A DNA stretch of 45,600 nucleotides from a virus, in the IMG/VR virus record IMGVR_UViG_3300037010_000457, positions 1-45,600 of that record; one strand, written 5' to 3'. Position 1 is the stretch's first letter. Each line of letters opens with the position of its first letter. Below are positions 30,150 through 37,856 of the stretch, piece by piece. Under the pieces are notes generated by a model. That model saw nothing but the letters and a program-made list of their open reading frames with translations, searched no databases and had not been told where the DNA came from. Both the position numbers and the translations under genes were made by a program.

Positions 30150-30814
30150 AGGCGGTTGTGATTGTCTCTGGCGGGATGGACTCCGTCACCCTGGCGCACC
30201 ACATGAAGGGGGCGGGCTTCGACCTGTCGATCCTCTCCTTCGACTACGGCCAACGCCACGCGAAGGAACTGCGCTTCGCCAAGGCTTGCGCGGACCTGCT
30301 GGGAGCCCCCCATTCGGTCGTGGACCTGTCGGGTCTGCGGGTGCTGCTCCCTGGCTCCAGCCTGACCGACGACGCCGTGCCAGTCCCGGAGGGGCACTAT
30401 GCCGCGGACTCCATGAAGGCGACGGTCGTCCCGAACCGGAACGCCATCATGCTTGCCATCGCCTACGGCCACGCGGTCGCCATCGGTGCCGATGTGGTGG
30501 CGTTCGGGGCCCACGGCGGGGACCACTTCATCTATCCCGACTGTCGGCCTGAATTTCATCGGGCACTGAACGAGGCTTTGCGGATCGGAAACGAGGGCTT
30601 CGGGAACCCGAAACTGCGGCTCACGGCCCCATTCATCAACAGCACGAAGCAGGACATCGCCGCGATGGGCTCCCGCCTGGGCGTGGACTTCACCCAGACC
30701 TGGAGCTGCTACAAAGGCGGGGAGAAGCACTGTGGCAAGTGCGGGACCTGCGTGGAGCGTCGGGAGGCCTTCGCCCTGGCGAACATCGAAGACCCGACAG
30801 CCTACGAGGAGTGA
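30146..30814 (+). CDS. queC: QueC: 7-cyano-7-deazaguanine (preQ0) synthase
   Basis: A 222-residue ATP-dependent enzyme converting 7-carboxy-7-deazaguanine and ammonia to preQ0. The PP-loop SGGMDS is at 8-13, 'DYGQRH' at 33-38, 'VVPNRNAIMLAIA' is the family signature, and four zinc cysteines sit at 188, 196, 199 and 202 ('CYKGGEKHCGKCGTC'). The length is that of plain QueC, so there is no fused amidotransferase of the Gat-QueC type that makes archaeosine-like DNA. GGAGG lies upstream of the ATG, which overlaps dpdA. Confidence 0.95.
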   Translation: MKAVVIVSGGMDSVTLAHHMKGAGFDLSILSFDYGQRHAKELRFAKACADLLGAPHSVVDLSGLRVLLPGSSLTDDAVPVPEGHYAADSMKATVVPNRNAIMLAIAYGHAVAIGADVVAFGAHGGDHFIYPDCRPEFHRALNEALRIGNEGFGNPKLRLTAPFINSTKQDIAAMGSRLGVDFTQTWSCYKGGEKHCGKCGTCVERREAFALANIEDPTAYEE

Positions 30815-30817
30815 CCG

Positions 30818-30940
30818 ATGTCGCACATGATCCCGCCCCCACAGAAGGAGGGTCGATGGTGGGTCTGGACCCTCCTCGCTCTGCTCTGCATCACGGCCCT
30901 GAACTTCATCCTGGGAGTAGCCCATGCACAGCATCACTAG
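30818..30940 (+). CDS. Small membrane or secreted peptide between queC and queD
   Basis: A 40-residue ORF starting 3 bases after queC and overlapping queD by 17 bases. After a short polar N-terminus ('MSHMIPPPQKEGR') comes one hydrophobic segment ('WWVWTLLALLCITALNFILG') and the end 'VAHAQHH', which looks like a membrane anchor or signal peptide. It has no known relative by eye. Its position inside the preQ0 operon is unusual; it could be a leader that couples translation, or a tiny membrane protein. Confidence 0.45.
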   Translation: MSHMIPPPQKEGRWWVWTLLALLCITALNFILGVAHAQHH

Positions 30941-31346
30941 GACCCACGAGATAGCCTGCGGGCATCGGGTATTCGGTCACGAGTCCAAGTGCGCCCACCT
31001 TCACGGGCACAATTATGTCTTCGAGTTCACTTGCACCGGGGAACTGGATCACCTGGGCCGGGTGCTGGACTTCTCAGTCGTGAAGGAACGCCTCTGCCAA
31101 TGGCTGGAGGACACCTGGGACCACCGAATGATTCTCTGGGTCGATGACCCCGCTGGTCGTGTCTTACTGGATGCGGGGCTTCAATTTCACTGGGTCGATT
31201 TCAACCCCACCGCCGAGAACATGGCGCAGCACTTGGTCGAGGTTATCGGTCCGATGCGGCTGCGTGGCACGGGCGTCCGCCTCGTGAAGTGCCGGGTCTG
31301 GGAGACCGGGAAATGCTCTGCATCCTTCGAGGTGTCGCCATGCTGA
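30924..31346 (+). CDS. queD: QueD: 6-carboxy-5,6,7,8-tetrahydropterin synthase
   Basis: A 140-residue enzyme making 6-carboxytetrahydropterin from dihydroneopterin triphosphate, the second step towards preQ0. The zinc histidines are H14 ('ACGHRVFG'), H27 and H29 ('CAHLHGHNY'), with the catalytic Cys23. 'LDFSVVKE' and 'TWDHRMIL' supply the catalytic Asp/His, and 'CRVWETGKCSASF' carries the conserved Glu. Length and motifs are normal. The stop overlaps the start of queE. Confidence 0.94.
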   Translation: MHSITRTHEIACGHRVFGHESKCAHLHGHNYVFEFTCTGELDHLGRVLDFSVVKERLCQWLEDTWDHRMILWVDDPAGRVLLDAGLQFHWVDFNPTAENMAQHLVEVIGPMRLRGTGVRLVKCRVWETGKCSASFEVSPC

Positions 31347-31996
31347 AAGTCAACGACATTTATCCCTGCATCCAGGGCGAGGGAGCGTTGACGGGAACGC
31401 CGATGGTTCTTCTGCGGCTTCACGGCTGCGATGTCGGGTGCCCCTTCTGCGACACGAAGGAGACATGGCATCCAGCCGAGAAGGAACAGGCTCGGGACTT
31501 CCAAAGGGCCCTGGGGACTGGCCCCGCCTGGGCGGAGATCGACGAACAGGACCTCGCCGGGGAGATCCTGCGAATGGCTGGTCCGATCCGCTGGGTCTTG
31601 GTCACGGGGGGAGAGCCCTGCCTTCAGGACCTGGATCGGCTCACGAAGGTCCTGCGGAAGCAGGGCTACTCCCTGGCGCTGGAGACCAGCGGCACCGAGG
31701 AGGTCACGGGACTCTGGGACTGGATCACGGTCTCCCCGAAGTTCCAGATGCCCAGGGGAAAGAAGCTACACGCCGCAGCCATCATGCAAGCCCACGAGGT
31801 CAAGCAGGTCATCGGGAAGCCGGACGACCTGGACATCGTGAACCACATGATCGTCCAGGGCTGGACGACAGCCCCGAAGGTGGCTCTGCAACCCATGTCC
31901 GAAAACAAAGCCGCGACAGAGTTCTGCATGGCGACCTGCCTGGAGCGCGGCTACCATCTCTCTCTTCAAACTCACAAGTGGATCGGTGCCCGATGA
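31340..31996 (+). CDS. queE: QueE: 7-carboxy-7-deazaguanine synthase
   Basis: A 218-residue radical-SAM enzyme that contracts the pterin ring to 7-carboxy-7-deazaguanine. The Fe-S cysteines are C30, C34 and C37 in 'HGCDVGCPFCDT' (CxxxCxxC). 'IYPCIQGEGALTGTP' at the start, 'WVLVTGGEPCLQDLD' and 'LALETSGT' are QueE signatures. The ATG at 31340 overlaps the queD stop and follows a weak GAGGTG. It ends in an ATGA overlap with folE. Confidence 0.95.
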   Translation: MLKVNDIYPCIQGEGALTGTPMVLLRLHGCDVGCPFCDTKETWHPAEKEQARDFQRALGTGPAWAEIDEQDLAGEILRMAGPIRWVLVTGGEPCLQDLDRLTKVLRKQGYSLALETSGTEEVTGLWDWITVSPKFQMPRGKKLHAAAIMQAHEVKQVIGKPDDLDIVNHMIVQGWTTAPKVALQPMSENKAATEFCMATCLERGYHLSLQTHKWIGAR

Positions 31997-32538
31997 GCAA
32001 GGTGGACTTCGCACGACTGGAAACCCTGGGGCGGGAACTACTCCTCGCCATCGGTGAGGACCCCGACGAGGAACGCATCAAGGACACGCCCCGCCGCTGG
32101 GCGAAGTGGTGGCGGGACTTCATCGAACACGATCCGGGGACCGTGGACACGGCTTTCCAGTCCATCGTGGCCGACCAAATGGTCATCGTTTCGGGCATGA
32201 GGATCTGGTCGCTCTGTGAGCATCACCTTCTGCCCTTCTGGTGCAACATCGCCATCGCCTACATCCCGAAGGACAAGGTGCTAGGGCTGTCCAAGTTCGG
32301 TCGCATCGCCAGGTCTGCGGGCTCCCGGCTCCAGATCCAGGAACGGCTCGTGCAGGACATCGCCCTCGAAGTTCACCGCCTCACTGGTTCCGAGAATGTG
32401 GCCGTGCTTGCCCAGGGTGAACATCTGTGCATGACGATGAGGGGGGCACGGATGGAAGCGGCCATGACCTCATCGGTCATGGAGGGGGCGTTCAGGAAGC
32501 CAGAAGTCCGGGCCGAGTTCCTGTCGCTGGTGAAGTGA
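31993..32538 (+). CDS. folE: FolE: GTP cyclohydrolase I
   Basis: A 181-residue enzyme opening GTP to dihydroneopterin triphosphate, the first step of preQ0 synthesis (and of folate). Zinc ligands C75, H78 ('SLCEHHLLPFW') and C146 ('GEHLCMTMRGAR') are present, with 'KDTPRRWAKWW', 'LGLSKFGRIA' and 'QIQERL'. This is the type I enzyme. A phage copy raises GTP flow into the pathway. It is the last gene of the modification operon and is followed 1 base later by the small terminase gene. Confidence 0.95.
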   Translation: MSKVDFARLETLGRELLLAIGEDPDEERIKDTPRRWAKWWRDFIEHDPGTVDTAFQSIVADQMVIVSGMRIWSLCEHHLLPFWCNIAIAYIPKDKVLGLSKFGRIARSAGSRLQIQERLVQDIALEVHRLTGSENVAVLAQGEHLCMTMRGARMEAAMTSSVMEGAFRKPEVRAEFLSLVK

Positions 32539-32539
32539 C

Positions 32540-33127
32540 ATGGCTGTCGGCATCGAGGAAATCTGCCGGGTCCTGGCGGGTCAAGACAATCCACCGATGA
32601 CCCCGGAGCGAATTCGCCAGCTTGTGAACGAGGGGATGCCGAAGGACGGTCATGGTCAATACGACGCCGTCCGGTGCATGTACTGGTATCTCGGGAAGGT
32701 TCGCCGGATGGTCTCGCACAAGGAAAGCGAGAACGCCGATGGGACCTCCTCGGGCATCCGGGGGGAACGGAAGCGGCTGCTCTCGACCCAGGCCGACATA
32801 GCCGAGATGGAACTGGCGCGGGCCCGGATGGAGACAATCAGCATTCAGGACCACGAGCGAATCCTGGGCGAACTGGTCATGGAGACGAAGGCCCGCATGA
32901 TGTCCATTCCGGCGCGGGCCGCTGCCGATGTGGTGGGGGAGACCTCCCGCGTCATGGTTCAGGCCAAGATCGAGAAGCGGGTCCGTGAGGCCATGTCTCA
33001 CCTCTCGGACTCGTCGCCGCAGCCCGTGGTGCCCAAGGCCGCGAAGGTGGACCGCAAGAAGGAACCGAACCGGAAGTCCACCACGAAGGCGAAGGCCAAG
33101 GCGAAGAAGAAAACCGGGGCGGACTGA
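32540..33127 (+). CDS. Terminase small subunit (Nu1-like)
   Basis: A 195-residue protein directly before the large terminase, overlapping it by one base. The N-terminus ('GIEEICRVLAGQDNPPMTPERIRQLVNEGMPKDG') is the Nu1-type winged helix with an excisionase-like fold that binds the packaging site. A helical middle with 'LSTQADIAEMELARARMETIS' and a very basic C-terminus ('KAKAKAKKKTGAD') follow. It determines where packaging starts; with a GpA-type partner, cos cleavage is expected. Confidence 0.82.
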   Translation: MAVGIEEICRVLAGQDNPPMTPERIRQLVNEGMPKDGHGQYDAVRCMYWYLGKVRRMVSHKESENADGTSSGIRGERKRLLSTQADIAEMELARARMETISIQDHERILGELVMETKARMMSIPARAAADVVGETSRVMVQAKIEKRVREAMSHLSDSSPQPVVPKAAKVDRKKEPNRKSTTKAKAKAKKKTGAD

Positions 33128-35034
33128 TGTTCGAGACCCACCCCACGGCCCTCCCGGTTCTTGATGGGGCGCACGACCGGGTTCGAAGGCTCTGGGAGCC
33201 CCCGCCAGACATCACCGTTTCCCAGTGGGCCGAGGCGAACCGCATTATGCCCAGGGGAACGACCTCCAGGCCAGGGCCCTTCCGGGCGGAGAAGTTTCAG
33301 CGCGAGATGATGGATGTCTTCTGCGACCCATCGGTGCATAAGATCGCCGTCATGAAGGGAACGCAGATCGGCTACACCGACGCGGTCCTGAACAATCTCA
33401 TCGGCTACACCATCGACCTCGATCCGAAGCCGATCATGATGGTCCTCCCCGGTGGGGACATCGTTCGGGAGTACGCCAGGAAGCGGCTGAACCCGATGGT
33501 GGAGGCCACGCCCTGCCTCCGGTCGAAGGTTCGGGAAGCCAAGTCTCGGGACGGTGGGAACACCCTGAAGATGAAGGTCTTCCCCGGTGGCTTCGTCAAG
33601 CTGGCGAACGCCGGGTCCGGGAAGGACCTGCGCTCGGACCCTATCCCCCTCCTGCTGTTCGATGAAGTGGACGGCTACGACGATGATGTCGGTGGGGAGG
33701 GCGACCCGCTCCAGATCGGTGAACGCCGGACGGACCAGTATCCCGACGCGAAGATTCTCTACGGCTCCACCCCCGCCAAACCCAAGGGATTCTCGAAGAT
33801 CGAGGACCTGTTCGACCGTTCCGACCGCCGCCGCTTCCATGTGCCCTGCCCCTACTGCGGCTTCATGCAGGTCCTCCGGTGGCGGGACGAGGAAACGAAG
33901 GTCTATCGGCTCACCTGGGAGAAGGACCTTGAGGGCTATCCCATCCCCGAGACCGTTCGGTTCATGTGCGAGGGCTGCGGTGTCGGGATCGAGGAACGCT
34001 ACAAGCAGCGGATGCTGGACGCCGGGGAGTGGATCGCGGAGTGCCCAGGCCGGGAGATCGTGGGCTTCCACATCAATGCGCTCTATTCGCCCTGGAAGGA
34101 GAACTGGGCGATCCTGGCGAAAGAGTGGCACGAGGCCCAAGACAATCGGGAGAAGCTACGGGCGTTCATCAATCTTCGCCTCGGTGAGACCTTTGAGGAG
34201 TCGGGGGACATTCTTGAAGCGAAGGGTCTCGCGGCACGGCTGGAGGAGTGGCCGGAGGATGTCATCCCGAACGAGGTAGCTGTCCTCACCGCCCAGGCCG
34301 ATGTCCAGGGGAACCGAATCGAAGCCACCATCGAGGGCTGGGCTGCTGGGGAACAGTCCTACCTCATCCACCGTGAGGTCTTCTGGGGCGACCCATCGAC
34401 GGATCATGGGGTCTGGGAGCAGCTTGAGGAGTTCCGGCTTCGGGAGTGGCGTCATGCTTGCGGGACCCTCCTGCGGCCAATCATCCTCCTCGTGGACTCT
34501 GGCGACCAGACGGACGCGGTTTACGATTATGTTCTCCCCCGGCAGAACCTTCGGGACCGCGTGTTCGCCATCAAAGGCGTGGACTTCCACGCGAGGCCAA
34601 TCCTCGTCCAAGACGGTGCCAGCAAGCGGCACGCCGTCCGTCTGTTCACCGTGGCGACCCACGCCGCGAAGGAGCGCATCTTCTCCCGCCTCCAGCTTCC
34701 CAAGCCCGAGCCGGGGGCTCCGTTCCCCCAGGGCTGGATTCATCTCCCGACCCATCTCGCGAATGACGAATACCTTGCCCAGCTTACTTCCGAGAAGAAG
34801 CTGACCGTCACCGACAAGAAGACCCATGTTCGCAAGGTCGTCTGGGTGAAGACCCACACGCGGAACGAGGCTCTGGATCTGAAGGTCTATGCCCTGGCGG
34901 GGCTGTTCATCCTCCAGAACTTCATCGACCCCGTGACATTCAGGGACCTCGGGGCCCTGGCTGCAGCCATCCGAGGAGAAGCCCCGCTGCCTGGACGCCG
35001 CACCCGTGGAGTCCGTTCGCCTGGGATTGGGTGA
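33127..35034 (+). CDS. Terminase large subunit (lambda GpA family)
   Basis: A 635-residue ATPase and nuclease driving DNA into the prohead. The N-terminal 'DITVSQWAEANRIMP' and 'GPFRAEKFQREMMD' are typical of GpA proteins. The deviant Walker A is at 76-84 (MKGTQIGYT) and Walker B at 175-182 (LLLFDEVD). 'CPYCGFMQ' and 'CEGCG' form a zinc site. The C-terminal nuclease domain shows 'LTAQADVQGNRIEATIEGW' and 'ILLVDSGDQTDAVYDYV' with the acidic residues. Members of this family usually cut at cos sites. Its stop lies in the first copy of a 21-bp direct repeat. Confidence 0.95.
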   Translation: MFETHPTALPVLDGAHDRVRRLWEPPPDITVSQWAEANRIMPRGTTSRPGPFRAEKFQREMMDVFCDPSVHKIAVMKGTQIGYTDAVLNNLIGYTIDLDPKPIMMVLPGGDIVREYARKRLNPMVEATPCLRSKVREAKSRDGGNTLKMKVFPGGFVKLANAGSGKDLRSDPIPLLLFDEVDGYDDDVGGEGDPLQIGERRTDQYPDAKILYGSTPAKPKGFSKIEDLFDRSDRRRFHVPCPYCGFMQVLRWRDEETKVYRLTWEKDLEGYPIPETVRFMCEGCGVGIEERYKQRMLDAGEWIAECPGREIVGFHINALYSPWKENWAILAKEWHEAQDNREKLRAFINLRLGETFEESGDILEAKGLAARLEEWPEDVIPNEVAVLTAQADVQGNRIEATIEGWAAGEQSYLIHREVFWGDPSTDHGVWEQLEEFRLREWRHACGTLLRPIILLVDSGDQTDAVYDYVLPRQNLRDRVFAIKGVDFHARPILVQDGASKRHAVRLFTVATHAAKERIFSRLQLPKPEPGAPFPQGWIHLPTHLANDEYLAQLTSEKKLTVTDKKTHVRKVVWVKTHTRNEALDLKVYALAGLFILQNFIDPVTFRDLGALAAAIRGEAPLPGRRTRGVRSPGIG

Positions 35035-35047
35035 GGGATTCTACGCT
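35027..35047 (+). repeat. 21-bp direct repeat, copy 1
   Basis: A 21-base sequence (begins TTGGGTGAGG, ends ATTCTACGCT) that recurs exactly at 35390-35410. This copy spans the terminase stop codon and lies 34 bases before the next gene. About 20 bases further on both copies are followed by a related CTTA(C/T)CTTCT. The pair brackets the gpW-like gene and its terminator. Confidence 0.85.
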
Positions 35048-35081
35048 AGACCAAAGGGGGAGCCTCGCTTACCTTCTCGGC

Positions 35082-35309
35082 ATGGCTGGAATCGACCTCA
35101 CCACCGCGAACGCCCACCTCACCTCCTGGCTGACTGCTGAGACAGCCGTCGCCGCTGGTCAGGCTTACACCATCGGGAACCGAACCATGCGCTTCGCGGA
35201 TCTCCAGCAGATTCGGGAGCAGATCCAGTACTGGGACGGCATGGTCCAGCGCCTCACCGCGAACAGTGGACAGCGTGGCATCCGGGTTCGCGGCGTGACA
35301 CCCTGCTAG
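35082..35309 (+). CDS. Head-tail joining protein, gpW-like (DUF6148)
   Basis: A 75-residue protein between terminase and portal, the position of lambda gpW. The sequence 'MAGIDLTTANAHLTSWLTAE', 'AVAAGQAYTIGNRTMRFADL' and 'IREQIQYWDGMVQRL' matches the DUF6148/gpW-like pattern of two helices with a short beta hairpin. The family closes the head after packaging and makes the site for FII-type proteins. The ATG at 35082 is preferred over a GTG inside the 21-bp repeat at 35031. Confidence 0.78.
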   Translation: MAGIDLTTANAHLTSWLTAETAVAAGQAYTIGNRTMRFADLQQIREQIQYWDGMVQRLTANSGQRGIRVRGVTPC

Positions 35310-35361
35310 ACTCCCCCTCGGCGGTCGCTCCCCGCCAGTGGTCCGAACTCCTCCCGGACCG

Positions 35362-35388
35362 AGCCCCCCCTCCCAGGGGGGGCTTTTT
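35362..35388 (+). terminator. Strong intrinsic terminator before the portal gene
   Basis: AGCCCCCCC at 35362-35370 pairs with GGGGGGGCT at 35376-35384 around TCCCA, and the stem runs into TTTT. A smaller hairpin (GGTCCG with CGGACC, about 35339-35360) lies just upstream. It ends the transcript from the terminase side, so a new promoter is needed for the portal operon. Confidence 0.8.
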
Positions 35389-35389
35389 C

Positions 35390-35410
35390 TTGGGTGAGGG
35401 ATTCTACGCT
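35390..35410 (+). repeat. 21-bp direct repeat, copy 2; candidate promoter element
   Basis: An exact second copy of the 35027-35047 repeat, placed directly after the terminator and 82 bases before the portal ATG. It could contain a phage-specific promoter element for the head operon, but it shows no good sigma-70 boxes. The other reading is that the repeats are scars of an insertion of the gpW-like cassette. Confidence 0.6.
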
Positions 35411-35492
35411 TCCACGGCTTGAGGGTTCCGGCTTATCTTCTGCACGAACGGCCACTTCGGGGGACAGAGTGAACCAAGACGACAGGGGTCTC

Positions 35493-37439
35493 ATGAAAGT
35501 GCGTCCGAACCTGCTTGACCGTGCGATCTCTTATTTCGACCCGGCGCGTGGTGCCGAGAGGATCAAGAACCGGGCCCAGGGTGGAATGTTCGACGCGATG
35601 CTGGGTGCCTGGACTGGGGCCCGAACGGATCGCAGGTCCATGCTTTCCTGGGTCACATCCCCAGGTTCGGCCAACGCCGACAGTCTTGTGGACCTGCGAC
35701 TTCTCCGGCAGCGGTCTCGAGACCTGATTCGGAACCAGCCACTCGCCGGGGGCGTCATCGCGACGGTCGTGTCGAATGTGGTGGGCTCTGGGCTCACCCT
35801 TCAGTCCAGGATCGACCGCGATTTCCTGGGGCTGGAGGACAAGGAGGCCGACAAGTGGCAGGAGGACGCCGAGCGTGAATTCAGCCTTTGGGCTGATTCG
35901 TCCGACTGCGATCTGACCAGGACGCAAACCTTCTATGAACTTCAAGACCTCGTGTTCCGTTCAACCCTGGAATCGGGGGACGCCTTCACGCTCCTCCCGA
36001 TGGTCCCCGTGGGGAACATGACCTATTCGACCCGAATCCAGATCATTGAAGCCGACCGGGTTTGCAACAAGCAGATGGCGGCGAACTCGGTGTCCCTGGC
36101 TGGTGGCATTGAACTGGACGGCTACGGGGCTCCCAAGGCTTACCACATCCTCCAGTCCCACCCTGGCGACTTCATGAATTCGAAGTCCTGGCTCTGGGAC
36201 ATCGTTCCGGCCTTCGGCAGCAAGACGGGCCGCAAGAATGTCCTTCACCACTTCCGGCGAACACGCCCAGGCCAGAACCGGGGCATCCCCTACCTCGCGC
36301 CCGTAATCGAGGCGTTCAAGTCTCTGGGAACCTATTCGGACGCGGAACTGCAAGCGGCTGTCGTGTCGGCCCTGTTCACCGTGTTCGTGAAGTCCAACGG
36401 GGCTGGGCTCATCCCAGGTCTGCCGGGGACAATGGGCGCGGAGACCGGCGCGACGATGCAGGACAGCGATCTCAAGCTGGCGTCCGGGGCTGTTATCGAC
36501 CTGGGGCCAGGTGAGGACATCGTCATCGCAGATCCAAAGCGACCGAACGCGAACTTCGACCCCTTCGTCCTGGCGGTCCTTCGTCAGATCGGTGTCGCCT
36601 TGGAGGTCCCGTTCGAGGTGCTGGTGAAGCACTTCAACTCCTCCTACTCCGCAGCCCGTGCTTCTCTCCTGGAGGCGTGGCGGTTCTTCAAGGGTCGTCG
36701 GGCTTGGCTGGCCACTTCCTTCTGCCAACCTATCTATGAGACATGGCTGGACGAGGCCGTGGCGCTGGGTCGGATCAAGGCCCCCGGATACTTCGCCGAC
36801 CCCGCGATTCGTCATGCCTACGCCGCCGCGTCGTGGATCGGGGACAGCCCAGGTCAGATCAACCCGAAGGATGAAGCCGACGCCGCGAAGATGCGCCTGG
36901 ACATGGGCGTGTCGGATCTGGCGACGGAGACCGCCGCGATCACCGGGATGGATTGGGAGACCACCCATCGCCAGCAGGTCAAGGAACGGAAGATGCGACT
37001 CGACGCTGGATTGATTCAACCCCAGGCGGGAGCGGCCGCGCCGAACATGACGCACCCGGACGCCGCCAAGGGGGAACCCGAGGGGAAGGCCGACGGGAAG
37101 GACAGCGAAGATCCGAAGGCACCGGGCGAGAACACCGCGATCCTCCGGGCCCTGGATGCCCAAGGCCAGTCCCTCATGGCCATCGCCCACGCCGTCAAGT
37201 ATCCCGAGCCCCAGGTCCAGCCCCAGGCTCCAGCAGCCCCGGATGTGACCGTGAACTGCCCCGAGGTCTCGGTGGCGGCTCCCCAGATCCACATGCCCGA
37301 GATCAATGTATCGATGCCCCCAGTGACCCTCAATGTCACGATGGAAGCCCCCAAGCCCGGTGCCTCCGTCACGAAGTCAATTCAGATCCAGCGCGGCCCC
37401 GACGGGGAAGCCCTTGGCTACAAAGTCTCGGAGGACTAG
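35493..37439 (+). CDS. Portal protein (lambda gpB family)
   Basis: A 648-residue portal that forms the ring at the head vertex for DNA passage. 'LLDRAISYFDPARGAERIKNR', 'SPGSANADSLVDLRLLRQRSRDLIRNQPLAGGVI', 'VVGSGLTLQSR', 'VPFEVLVKHFNSSYSAARASLLEAWRFF' are all lambda-type portal features. The C-terminal 100 residues are Pro/Gly-rich and then form a beta-like tail ('VTVNCPEVSVAAPQIHMPEINVSMPPV'). The ATG at 35493 is used; GTG 35469 in the same frame (656 residues) is an alternative. Confidence 0.93.
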   Translation: MKVRPNLLDRAISYFDPARGAERIKNRAQGGMFDAMLGAWTGARTDRRSMLSWVTSPGSANADSLVDLRLLRQRSRDLIRNQPLAGGVIATVVSNVVGSGLTLQSRIDRDFLGLEDKEADKWQEDAEREFSLWADSSDCDLTRTQTFYELQDLVFRSTLESGDAFTLLPMVPVGNMTYSTRIQIIEADRVCNKQMAANSVSLAGGIELDGYGAPKAYHILQSHPGDFMNSKSWLWDIVPAFGSKTGRKNVLHHFRRTRPGQNRGIPYLAPVIEAFKSLGTYSDAELQAAVVSALFTVFVKSNGAGLIPGLPGTMGAETGATMQDSDLKLASGAVIDLGPGEDIVIADPKRPNANFDPFVLAVLRQIGVALEVPFEVLVKHFNSSYSAARASLLEAWRFFKGRRAWLATSFCQPIYETWLDEAVALGRIKAPGYFADPAIRHAYAAASWIGDSPGQINPKDEADAAKMRLDMGVSDLATETAAITGMDWETTHRQQVKERKMRLDAGLIQPQAGAAAPNMTHPDAAKGEPEGKADGKDSEDPKAPGENTAILRALDAQGQSLMAIAHAVKYPEPQVQPQAPAAPDVTVNCPEVSVAAPQIHMPEINVSMPPVTLNVTMEAPKPGASVTKSIQIQRGPDGEALGYKVSED

Positions 37440-37442
37440 ACC

Positions 37443-37856
37443 ATGACCCTCGGCATGAACACGACCCTGCGGAACACCCGCATGACAGCCATCCTCAACG
37501 ACCTCGACAAGAACGCATCCCCCGGCTTCATCGAGATCTATTCGGGCACCCGCCCCGCGACCGGGGCTGGGATCGGCGCGGCTGTCCTCCTGGCAACCTG
37601 CACCCTGTCCAAGCCCTCTGGGACCGTGACGAACGGCGTCCTGACCTTCTCGGCGATCTCCAACGGAACCGGAACGGCCGGGGCCGGGGCCGGGACCAGC
37701 GCGACGTGGTGCCGCTTCAAGGACGGCGCGGGGGTCTTCGTCCAGGACGGCTCGGTCGGAACGAGTAGTGCTGACATCAACCTCAACTCGACCACCATCG
37801 CGACGGGGCAGACGGTCTCGATCACCAACGGAACGCTAACTGAAGGGAACGCCTAA
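37443..37856 (+). CDS. Head-module structural protein, unknown role
   Basis: A 137-residue protein of a type often met after phage portal genes: 'GFIEIYSGTRPATGAGIGAAVLLATCTLS', 'NGVLTFSAI', 'ATWCRFKDGAGVFVQDGSVGTS', 'INLNSTTIATGQTVSITNGT'. The pattern is an all-beta domain. It is probably a virion surface or adhesive component. It starts 3 bases after the portal stop and overlaps the next gene by one base (TAATG). Confidence 0.6.
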   Translation: MTLGMNTTLRNTRMTAILNDLDKNASPGFIEIYSGTRPATGAGIGAAVLLATCTLSKPSGTVTNGVLTFSAISNGTGTAGAGAGTSATWCRFKDGAGVFVQDGSVGTSSADINLNSTTIATGQTVSITNGTLTEGNA

